NCBI GenBank assembly: GCA_036387415.1
Contig: DASVTU010000019.1
Location: forward strand, 62,001-126,000
Source of the DNA: DASVTU01 sp036387415
Lineage (GTDB): Bacteria; Acidobacteriota; Blastocatellia; Pyrinomonadales; Pyrinomonadaceae
Direction: 5' to 3'
Length of the DNA: 64,000 nucleotides
Part shown: piece after piece, positions 57,012 to 64,000 of the stretch
Layout: the number at the start of each line of letters is the position of its first letter
Numbering within the stretch: position 1 is the first letter of the stretch
The notes under the pieces: generated by a model
What the model was told of the DNA's origin: nothing
Databases searched by the model: none
What the model saw: the letters and a program-made list of their open reading frames with translations, nothing else
Made by a program: the position numbers and the translations under genes

Positions 57012-59273
57012 ATGAATATAACCTCTCAAGAGCTTCAACGCCTCAACGACTCGTCGCTGAACCACGCTGAACGTGCACAATATCGTTGTGCACTTGCTAA
57101 AGAATTGGAAGAGGCCGGAAATTACGAAGCGGCGCGTACCGTGATGGGTGATTTGTGGCAGCGCGTCGGCGAACGCCCGCGCCTCGACGGACTCGACGAA
57201 TGTACCGCCGCCATCGTTTTGCTGCGTGCGGGCGCGCTCACGGGCTGGCTCGGCAGCAAGTTGCAGGTGGATGGAGCGCAGGAAGCGTCGAAAGATTTAA
57301 TTAGTGAGAGCATTTCAAGATTTGAAGCCGTGGGCGAGACGACGCGTGCCGCCGAAGCATTGACCGACCTTTCACTGTGCTACTGGCGCGAAGGCGCGTT
57401 TGATGAAGCGCGCGTGATTTTGCAGGACGCTCTGAAGTATCTGACGGACGCCGACGGTGAATTAAAGGCTGTCGCACTCCTTCGTTATGCGATTATCGAG
57501 CGGCGTCGAAATCGTCTCAACAGCGTGCTTAACATTCTGACCGAAGCGGCGCCCCTCGTTGAGTCTACACATAACGATACGCTCAAGGGAAGATTTCATA
57601 TCGAACTGGCGAACGCCTTGAGCGCGCTCGGCACGTCAGAAAAACGCGACGACTACCACGACCGCTCGCTCCTCGAATTCGCGGCTGCCAGTTACCATTT
57701 TGAACAGGCTGGTAATACGCGTTCCTGCGCGTTGGTGGAAAACAACCTCGGACACCTCTTTCTCAACCGTTCAAGATTCGACGAAGCGCATCTGCATCTC
57801 GACCGCGCACGTCGCTTATTTCTCAATCTCAAAGAGCAGGGCAGCGTCGCGCAGGTTGATGAGACGCGTTCGCGCACGTTGCTGGCTCAGGGGCGCAACT
57901 CGGAGGCCGAGCGGCTCGTACGTTCCGCCGTCCACGCCTTGCAAAAGGGCGGCGAACTCGCGCTCTTGGCTGAAGCTCTGACGACGCATGGCGCGTCTCT
58001 GGCGCGTCTGGGACGCGAACAACAGGCGCATGCGACGCTGACACGCGCCGTCGAAGTGGGCGAGCAATCGGGCGACCTGCACGGCGCGGGGCGTGCCGCG
58101 CTCACGATAATTGAGGAATTAGGCCACTTTCTCGACAAAAATGAGTTGCGTGCATGCTATGAGCGAGCCGACCATCTCCTGTCGGATGTCTTGCACGTCG
58201 AGACGCTCACGCGTCTGCGCGATTGCGCGCGACGTGTCCTCGCCGCCGCCTCTCAGGCCAAAACACAAGAACAGAGCAAGCCGCGTTTTATTTACGCGTC
58301 GGAAAAATCCGCCGAAGTTTTACGCTACGCGCAATGCGTTGCGACTACCGACCGACCCGTCTTAATCACGGGCGAAACCGGCACGGGCAAAGAAGTCGTC
58401 GCGCGCCTCATGCATGAATGGAGCGGTCGTGAAGGGAAGTTTGTCGCCGTCAACTGTGCGGCGCTCTGCGATACGCTGGTTGAATCGCAACTATTCGGCC
58501 ACCGGAAAGGAAGTTTCACAGATGCGTCTGACGACCATCAAGGGTTCGCTCTGCTGGCAGAAGGCGGGACGCTGTTTCTCGACGAAGTTGGCGAACTCAG
58601 CCCGTCGAATCAGGCGAAGTTGCTGCGTCTGATTGAGTGTGGCGAAGTCTACGCGGTCGGCGCGCCGTTGCCTGAAAGCATCGACGTGCGAATCATCGCC
58701 GCCACCAATCACGATTTGAAACAGGATGTCGCAAGAGGACTTTTCCGTACCGACCTCTTCTATCGCCTCGACGCGTTTAATGTCGAGATTGCGCCGCTCA
58801 GGGAGCGTCCCGAAGACATTCCGGAGATTGCAAAGTTTTATATTGAAGAGGCGTCAGCGCTGCACCGCAAGCAACTTAATTTTACCCCGTCGTGCCTCGA
58901 AGCCTTAAAGAAGCTACCGCTTAAAGGCAATGCGCGTGAACTCCGCACCATCATCGAGCGGACATTCCTGATGGCATCCGACGGCGCGGAGATTTCGTCC
59001 GAGATGGTAGAGACGCTCCTTTTGCGGCGCACGCAGCAACCCGGTTTAGCCGACGCGTGGACAGGCTGCTCGCTAGATGAGGAGGTTAAACTCTACGAGC
59101 GCAAACTGATACGGCTCGCGCTCGATGCCGCGCAGGGGCATCTGACGCGCGCCGGGCGTCTGCTAGGCATCACGCATCAGAGGCTTTCCTTTATTCTCAA
59201 CGGGCGTCACAAAGAGTTGTTAGCGGTCAGGAAGCCGCCGCAAAAAAGACGCACCAGCATCGTCGTCAAATAG
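57012..59273 (+). CDS. Transcriptional activator: TPR sensor domain, sigma-54-type AAA+ domain, Fis-like HTH
   Basis: 753 residues. About 1-410 are tetratricopeptide-like helical repeats (HYALG-type motifs, such as NNLGHLFLNRSRFDEAHLHL). The AAA+ domain has Walker A GETGTGKE at about 453, the sigma-contact loop GSFTDA near 499 (consensus GAFTGA), Walker B GGTLFLDEVGEL and RTDLFYRLDAFNVEIAPLRE. A Fis-type HTH (AGRLLGITHQRLSFILNGRH) is near the C-terminus. There is no receiver domain, so activity is probably set by the TPR region binding a protein or peptide. The divergent small secreted peptide is an obvious candidate partner. Confidence 0.88.
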   Translation: MNITSQELQRLNDSSLNHAERAQYRCALAKELEEAGNYEAARTVMGDLWQRVGERPRLDGLDECTAAIVLLRAGALTGWLGSKLQVDGAQEASKDLISESISRFEAVGETTRAAEALTDLSLCYWREGAFDEARVILQDALKYLTDADGELKAVALLRYAIIERRRNRLNSVLNILTEAAPLVESTHNDTLKGRFHIELANALSALGTSEKRDDYHDRSLLEFAAASYHFEQAGNTRSCALVENNLGHLFLNRSRFDEAHLHLDRARRLFLNLKEQGSVAQVDETRSRTLLAQGRNSEAERLVRSAVHALQKGGELALLAEALTTHGASLARLGREQQAHATLTRAVEVGEQSGDLHGAGRAALTIIEELGHFLDKNELRACYERADHLLSDVLHVETLTRLRDCARRVLAAASQAKTQEQSKPRFIYASEKSAEVLRYAQCVATTDRPVLITGETGTGKEVVARLMHEWSGREGKFVAVNCAALCDTLVESQLFGHRKGSFTDASDDHQGFALLAEGGTLFLDEVGELSPSNQAKLLRLIECGEVYAVGAPLPESIDVRIIAATNHDLKQDVARGLFRTDLFYRLDAFNVEIAPLRERPEDIPEIAKFYIEEASALHRKQLNFTPSCLEALKKLPLKGNARELRTIIERTFLMASDGAEISSEMVETLLLRRTQQPGLADAWTGCSLDEEVKLYERKLIRLALDAAQGHLTRAGRLLGITHQRLSFILNGRHKELLAVRKPPQKRRTSIVVK

Positions 59274-59730
59274 GAAACCCGAACTCCGCAACTCCAAAAA
59301 CGGCAAGCCTCATTCGCCGTCAAACTCGTCTCGTTCCCGACTCATTCGGGGCGGGCACTCCCATTTCAAGTTACAAAAATTTTAGATGCCGTAAACGGCG
59401 TATGCACCTTGCAAAGAATCTTGCTGTGAGGCTTAACTTCTGCTAATGCAGTGGTTTGCCTATGCGCGGTGACGATTATGCCGGGTAATTTTTGCGTGGT
59501 TAAAGATTGACTCTCTGACCATCTAAAAAACCAAAAAGGCGCAGATTTACGTAAACATCCAATTAAAGTTCCTCTCGGCCTCCACAGAAGTTGCTATTTG
59601 CTGCTCGGCGCAAAATGAGGGAATAGCATTTGCATCACATACCATAGAGAGCGAACCCCTTAGCGGGCGAACTTTAATGTTTTAGTAAGAATTATTGCTA
59701 AAAGCTATAGTCAGAAGGGTTTAGACAACG
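59274..59730. other. Intergenic gap of about 457 bp upstream of the response regulator
   Basis: No gene is seen. It is more AT-rich than its surroundings towards the 3' end. It contains one copy of the CTTGCAAA-type motif at 59408-59425, related to the inverted repeat before the activator gene. No clear sigma-70 promoter is found. Confidence 0.5.
59408..59425 (+). promoter_or_regulatory. Second copy of the CTTGCAAA..CTTGC motif
   Basis: CTTGCAAAGAATCTTGCT matches CTTGCAAAAAACCTTGCA (56970-56987) at 15 of 18 positions. It lies 135 bp after the activator stop and 305 bp before the response regulator start. Spacing of the two TTGC boxes is identical. Confidence 0.5.
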
Positions 59731-60147
59731 TTGCAACAGATCAAAATCCTATATGCAGAGGACTACGATCTGGTACTTTACACCGTCAAGCAGTTGCTCG
59801 AACTGGAAGGCTGGCGTGTGGAGTTGTGCCGGGACGGAGCAACCGCCCTCAAAAGAATCGAGACCCGTGAGCATTACGACCTTCTTATCCTCGACGCCGA
59901 CATGCCCGGCATGCATGGTCTCGAACTCCTCAAACGCGCACGCTCAATGACGCATCGCCGCCGCACACCCGTCATCCTCTTTACCGCCACCGATTGCGAA
60001 GCGGAAGCGCGTTCCGCGGGTGCCGACGCTTTCCTGAAAAAGCCCAACGGTATACGCGACCTCATCCAGACAGTCGAACAACTGCTCGACGGTCGAAACT
60101 CCCAGTTCGACTACAGAGACCAGCAATCTTCCTCCAACCGAAGTTAA
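59731..60147 (+). CDS. Single-domain response regulator
   Basis: TTG start (weak ribosome site), 138 residues, consisting only of a receiver domain. The acidic pocket is YAEDYD, the phospho-acceptor Asp55 is in LLILDADMPG, the switch Thr is in VILFTATD and the conserved Lys is in DAFLKKPNG. With no output domain it would act by protein contact, CheY-like. No histidine kinase is adjacent. A motif shared with the upstream activator promoter suggests co-regulation. Confidence 0.88.
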   Translation: MQQIKILYAEDYDLVLYTVKQLLELEGWRVELCRDGATALKRIETREHYDLLILDADMPGMHGLELLKRARSMTHRRRTPVILFTATDCEAEARSAGADAFLKKPNGIRDLIQTVEQLLDGRNSQFDYRDQQSSSNRS

Positions 60148-60447
60148 AATTCTCCATTGCTTTTCATTTCAACCTGATAAGCGTCTGCGCTCCCGTCCAT
60201 TGACTGCCTTTAAGACTACAAGACGCAGTTTTTCTTATCCTTCCAATACCCCAAACGTTCGCGCTCATCCATCCTCATCCGTCGTCAGTCCGGCATAGCG
60301 ACGAAAGAAGCCGCTCGCTATCAGCCGTCCTGCATTAGTCGTGTGATGCGTGGACTGATGCAAGGCATGGCAGAGGCAAAAACCGTCTCGGAGTGACGTG
60401 AGCGAGTGACGCGGCGAAGCGGATTTATGTTAGGATGCGCGCACTCG
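60148..60447. other. Intergenic gap of about 300 bp
   Basis: It separates the response regulator from folD. No repeat element, terminator with T-tract or convincing promoter was seen. The folD start is uncertain and may extend into it (GTG at 60406). Confidence 0.45.
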
Positions 60448-61407
60448 ATGATGAAAACAATGATGGAAAAAGAGAAGCGACAGGCGTCCATGCTCGACGG
60501 AGCGCGCATGGCCGAAGAGATAAAACGCGAGGTGGCGGATGCGGCTGCGCGTCTGTATGCGACGCACGGAATCGTGCCATGTCTGACAGTGGTGCAAGTT
60601 GGCGACGACCCCGCTTCAACCGTGTATGTTCGCGGCAAAGTCCGCACTTCCGAGCAACTCGGCTTCCGGTCTGAAAGTTACGCGCTCTCTTCCGCCACGA
60701 CAACCGCGCAACTTTTGGAACTGGTTGCGACGCTCAACGTGCGCGAAGATGTTGACGGGATTCTAGTGCAGTTGCCGCTGCCTGCGGAGGTAGATGAGTG
60801 CCTTGTGTTGGAAGCGATTAACCCGTCGAAGGATGTAGACGGCTTTCATCCGATTAACGCGGGACGCCTCGCGCTCGGACAACCGTCGCTTGTGCCGTGC
60901 ACACCTGCGGGCATCATCGAGTTGCTGCTGCGCGAGGGTGTGGAGATGAGTGGCGCGCGTGCATGTGTGGTGGGTCGCAGTCGCATTGTGGGTCGTCCGA
61001 TGGCGACGCTTCTCTTGCAGAGGGATGCAACGGTGACGGTCTGCCATTCGCGTACGCGCAATCTGTCGGAAGTGACGCGCGAGGCAGACATCCTCGTCGC
61101 AGCCATCGGTCGCGCGGGGTTTATTCGAGGCGAGCACGTTAAACCAGGAGCGACGGTGATTGATGTCGGCATGAATCGAATTTCGGATGAGACGGAAGTG
61201 CGGAAATTATTTGGCGTCGATGCAGAGCGGCGCATCGAAACAATCAGACGCCGTGGATATACGCTGGTTGGCGACGTGCATCCAGCGGAGGTCAGCGAAG
61301 TGGCCGGAAGATTGACGCCCGTGCCGGGAGGCGTCGGGCTGTTGACCGTGGCGATGCTGATGCGTAACACGCTCGAAGCCGCGCGACGACGGCGCGGACT
61401 CCAATGA
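60448..61407 (+). CDS. folD: Bifunctional methylenetetrahydrofolate dehydrogenase/cyclohydrolase
   Basis: Several in-frame starts exist (GTG 60406, ATG 60427, 60448, 60451, 60460, 60463); the ATG at 60448 is a compromise with AGGA 12 bases ahead. The enzyme interconverts methylene-, methenyl- and formyl-THF. The catalytic Lys is in STVYVRGKVRTSEQLGF, with VDGILVQLPLP and the C-terminal DVHPAEVSEVAGRLTPVPGG also diagnostic. The NADP loop is VVGRSRIVGRPMATLLL. It is followed 36 bp later by coaE. Confidence 0.93.
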   Translation: MMKTMMEKEKRQASMLDGARMAEEIKREVADAAARLYATHGIVPCLTVVQVGDDPASTVYVRGKVRTSEQLGFRSESYALSSATTTAQLLELVATLNVREDVDGILVQLPLPAEVDECLVLEAINPSKDVDGFHPINAGRLALGQPSLVPCTPAGIIELLLREGVEMSGARACVVGRSRIVGRPMATLLLQRDATVTVCHSRTRNLSEVTREADILVAAIGRAGFIRGEHVKPGATVIDVGMNRISDETEVRKLFGVDAERRIETIRRRGYTLVGDVHPAEVSEVAGRLTPVPGGVGLLTVAMLMRNTLEAARRRRGLQ

Positions 61408-61443
61408 GAAGCTGTTGATTAACTGCGGACGATAAAAGAGAAA

Positions 61444-62073
61444 ATGTTGCGTGTGGGTCTGACAGGTTCGATAGCGGTTGGTAAAAGTTACGTCTCGACC
61501 GTGTTGATGGAGTTGGGTTGCCACGTGATTGATGCAGACCAAGTGGCGCGCAACGTGGTCGAGCCGGGGACTCAGGGACTGCGCGCCGTGGTCGAGGCAT
61601 TCGGCGCGGAAGTTTTGCATGAGGATGGGACGCTGAATCGTTCGCGTTTGGGAGCCATCGTGTTTGAAGATGGTGCGAAGCGCGAGCGACTGAACGGGAT
61701 TCTTCATCCTTTGATTATCAGTTCGCAGGACGAGCAGTTGCGCTGTATTGAGCAGCAAGACCCGCTCGGCGTTGTGGTGGTTGACGCAGCGTTGATGATT
61801 GAGTCGGGCAGTTATCGTCGTTTCGATAAATTGATTGTGGTTCACTGTCGCCCCGAAATTCAGCTTGAACGTCTCATCAAACGCGATAAACTCCTGCCCG
61901 AAGAAGCCGTCCGACGCATCGCGGCGCAGATGTCGCAAGAGGAGAAGATGAGTTACGCGGATTATCTGATTGACACGTCTGACGGGTTTGAGCCGACGCG
62001 CAGGCGCGCGGAGGAGGTGGTCAACGAGTTGCGTGCGCTCGCATTGGAGCGACCCCGAAACGCTACAACGTGA
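61444..62073 (+). CDS. coaE: Dephospho-CoA kinase
   Basis: A 209-residue P-loop kinase that performs the last step of coenzyme A synthesis. Walker A is GLTGSIAVGKS; the substrate-binding VIDADQVARNVV and the lid region LIKRDKLLPEEAVRRIAAQM are conserved. Its TGA overlaps the ATG of the next gene (ATGA), so the two are translationally coupled. Confidence 0.95.
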   Translation: MLRVGLTGSIAVGKSYVSTVLMELGCHVIDADQVARNVVEPGTQGLRAVVEAFGAEVLHEDGTLNRSRLGAIVFEDGAKRERLNGILHPLIISSQDEQLRCIEQQDPLGVVVVDAALMIESGSYRRFDKLIVVHCRPEIQLERLIKRDKLLPEEAVRRIAAQMSQEEKMSYADYLIDTSDGFEPTRRRAEEVVNELRALALERPRNATT

Positions 62074-64000
62074 TGAATCTGTCCAGACATAAACGTCTCT
62101 CTTTCGCTCGTCTGCGCGTCGCGTTGTCGATGGCACTCGTTCTCTCTCTGTTGACGAGCGGCTGCTTCGAGTCGGAGAGGGGCGAGCCTTTTTACGGGCG
62201 CATCGTTGTGCCGCACGCACAGGAGTTTCGTTGGAGTGATGGCGGTTTGCCGCGTGTTTTCGACCCGGCGTTGGCTGCCGCGCCGCCTGATACGGATGCT
62301 GTGCGCGCGATGTTTGAAGGCTTGACGGATTACGACCCGCGCAGCCTGACGCCCGTCTCGGCGGTGGCGACGCGTTGGGAATCTTCGCCGGACGGACGGC
62401 GTTGGACGTTCTATCTACGGCGCGACGCGCGTTGGTCGAACGGCGACGCGGTGACCGCAAAGGATTTCGTTCGTTCGTGGCAGAGAACGCTCAGGCTTGG
62501 CGACCGCGCGCCGCATGCAAGGCTGCTGGAAAATATCGAAGGCGCGGAGAACGCCGTAGCACTTGTGACCGACCCGTCGCAACCCTTGTCCACTCCGGTC
62601 GCAGAAAGCGATGCTCCGGCACAGGCGACGAGGCAGCAGAACGCGCCGGAAGCAGCCGTATCTTCGTCGCAGGAGAGAGCCACGCCGAGTCCGTCTGCGA
62701 AGCCGCCTGTGTTTGGCGCGAGAGCCGTGGATGATTTTGTGTTGGCGGTACGTTTGAGGCGTCCAGATAAGAATTTTCCCGCGTTGGTGGCTCATCCGGT
62801 GTTCCGACCCGTGTATGAGCCGGATGCGGAGAGCGAGTCGGCGGATGCGCCCGAAGTGACTCGTAAAGACACCGATGCAGCGACTCAGACAGTGGTTTCA
62901 AACGGCGCGTTTCGCCTGTCAACACGCGCGGACGATAGCGTGTTGCTTGAGCGTGCGAGCAATTATTGGGATGCGTCGAAGGTGGCTCTTGAACGCGTGC
63001 GGTTCGTGGCGGGCAATGCCGAGTCGGCGCTCGCAACCTATCGCAACGGCGATGTAGATGCCGTGACCAACGCGCCGTTCGAGCCGCTGGCGCTCAAACT
63101 GCTCACGCCTTATGAAGATTTTCGTCGCGGCACTTACGGCGCGCTGACTTATTACAGCTTCAATCTCAAACGCGCTCCCTTCAACGACCGTCGCGTCAGA
63201 AAGGCGCTGGCGATTGCGCTCGACCGCGAACGTCTGAGCATGGACACGATGAAGGGCGCGACCGAACCGGCCAAGAAGTTTTTGCCTGACCTCGCCGCGC
63301 AAGAGGAAGATGCCAAGACGCATTCCGGCGACGCCGACTCGACGAACGAAAGCGATTCATCCGAGAAGAAGGACGCGACCGAAAAAACGGATACACCGGA
63401 AACCAACGGCGAGAGCGACACCACGGGCGAAGCCGTCACACGTGACAATGCTGCGGCGGACGAGACGGACGCGCCGGAGGATGAGACGGCCTTAACGCGC
63501 AAGGTTGAGGACGGCGGCGAGAGCGAAAGCACGGAGCACGCCGCGCCGCTTGAACAGGACGTGGAGCGTGCGCGTCGTCTGTTGGCCGAAGCGGGTTTTG
63601 CTGACGGCGTGGGTTTCCCGCGCATACGCCTGCTCGTCAATCGTAACGACCAACACCGTATCATGGCGCAAGCTGTGGCCGCCATGTGGCGCAACGTGCT
63701 CGGCGTCGAGACGGAAATCGTCCAACGCGATTGGGAGGATTACGAGGCGGCGCTCTGGACGGGCGATTACGACATCGCGCGCCGTAGTATGGTGATGCAA
63801 ACCACCGACGAAGAGAGCAACATGCTCGCCATCTTCGCGCGCGAGACGGAAGCGCAGGCGGCAGCAGCGGCGAGCGCACAACCCGACGCAACTCCCAACA
63901 CGGACGCCCTGCCAACGCCCTCCACAGATGAGACTGGCGACGGTGCGAGCGGCGCGCATGCTTCCAGCGCCGAACAACTCCCGACTCCGATTCTGATTCT
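62073..64000 (+). CDS. Oligopeptide/dipeptide ABC transporter substrate-binding lipoprotein (3' end beyond window)
   Basis: The ATG at 62073 overlaps the coaE stop; the frame is open to the window edge (at least 642 residues). A lipoprotein signal ends LLTSGC. The SBP_bac_5 fold is clear: VRAMFEGLTDYDPRSLTPVS, WESSPDGRRWTFYLRRDARW, SNGDAVTAKDFVRSWQRTL and YYSFNLKRAPFNDRRVRKAL. Two low-complexity Ala/Thr/Asp/Glu-rich insertions interrupt it (around 62575-62710 and 63280-63530). A third begins near 63850. It likely binds peptides for import. No permease gene is in view. Confidence 0.88.
   Translation, partial: MNLSRHKRLSFARLRVALSMALVLSLLTSGCFESERGEPFYGRIVVPHAQEFRWSDGGLPRVFDPALAAAPPDTDAVRAMFEGLTDYDPRSLTPVSAVATRWESSPDGRRWTFYLRRDARWSNGDAVTAKDFVRSWQRTLRLGDRAPHARLLENIEGAENAVALVTDPSQPLSTPVAESDAPAQATRQQNAPEAAVSSSQERATPSPSAKPPVFGARAVDDFVLAVRLRRPDKNFPALVAHPVFRPVYEPDAESESADAPEVTRKDTDAATQTVVSNGAFRLSTRADDSVLLERASNYWDASKVALERVRFVAGNAESALATYRNGDVDAVTNAPFEPLALKLLTPYEDFRRGTYGALTYYSFNLKRAPFNDRRVRKALAIALDRERLSMDTMKGATEPAKKFLPDLAAQEEDAKTHSGDADSTNESDSSEKKDATEKTDTPETNGESDTTGEAVTRDNAAADETDAPEDETALTRKVEDGGESESTEHAAPLEQDVERARRLLAEAGFADGVGFPRIRLLVNRNDQHRIMAQAVAAMWRNVLGVETEIVQRDWEDYEAALWTGDYDIARRSMVMQTTDEESNMLAIFARETEAQAAAAASAQPDATPNTDALPTPSTDETGDGASGAHASSAEQLPTPILI

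Noticed and set aside
61207..62460. Long minus-strand frame opposite folD and coaE
   Set aside because: Both opposite genes are certain; the frame is Arg/His-rich shadow.

Overview
The window is a dense, mostly housekeeping chromosomal stretch of moderately high GC from a Gram-negative-type bacterium. The best guess is an acidobacterium, possibly of the Blastocatellia lineage. Support comes from a Solibacter-type (TIGR03437-like) domain in the giant surface protein at 31506-35831 and from several hypothetical proteins of acidobacterial style. There is no rRNA gene to confirm this, so the assignment is inference. No tRNA, CRISPR array, insertion sequence or phage gene was recognised.

Layout. 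1-3.6 kb: an ECF sigma factor cut by the window edge, its zinc-finger anti-sigma and a PDZ protein with a decayed HtrA-like protease domain. 3.9-7.5 kb: an ATP-grasp-like protein, a PilZ protein, an unknown protein and a YbdK-type carboxylate-amine ligase. 7.6-10.6 kb: molybdate transport, with modBC and modA divergent. 10.7-12.2 kb: a class I glutamine amidotransferase and an unknown gene. 12.3-28.5 kb: a complex I cluster on the minus strand in the order nuoA, B, C, D, E, F, G, H, J, K, L, M, a TlpA-like gene, nuoN. It is read from a near-consensus promoter at 28592-28620 and has no nuoI. 28.8-31.4 kb: an unknown modular protein, thiS and thiG. 31.5-35.8 kb: a 1441-residue secreted protein with beta-propeller, Ig-like and lamin-tail-like domains. 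36.3-41.9 kb: a homocysteine methyltransferase/MTHFR fusion behind a probable SAM-II riboswitch, mutM, a phosphohexomutase and a sugar nucleotidyltransferase. 42.2-46.0 kb: a DUF4231/SLATT-like membrane protein with a possible programmed frameshift, thiolase, a membrane protein and 3-hydroxybutyryl-CoA dehydrogenase. 46.1-55.2 kb: a TPR protein, yceD, rpmF, plsX, fabH, fabD, acpP, fabF, etfB and etfA. 55.3-64 kb: a CusF-SCO1 lipoprotein, a tiny secreted peptide divergent from a TPR/AAA+ activator, a response regulator, folD, coaE and the start of an oligopeptide-binding lipoprotein that runs off the window.

How the genes fit together. Thiolase, 3-hydroxybutyryl-CoA dehydrogenase and EtfAB suggest fatty-acid or acyl-CoA oxidation feeding electrons to the quinone pool, alongside complex I. 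The plsX-fab block makes fatty acids. MTHFR/homocysteine methyltransferase, folD and thiS/thiG cover one-carbon and cofactor metabolism.

The most striking non-gene structure is a family of at least 17 intergenic hairpins. Each is built from tandem 7-nt (sometimes 8-nt) words whose reverse complement forms the opposite arm. The words differ between loci while the architecture is shared. All 17 lie between co-directional neighbours, and none lies in the convergent or divergent gaps. Other leads are the SAM-II riboswitch with an antiterminator that could pair with the terminator loop, an A AAA AAG slippery heptamer feeding a cryptic reading frame, and the peptide/activator pair with a shared promoter-like motif.
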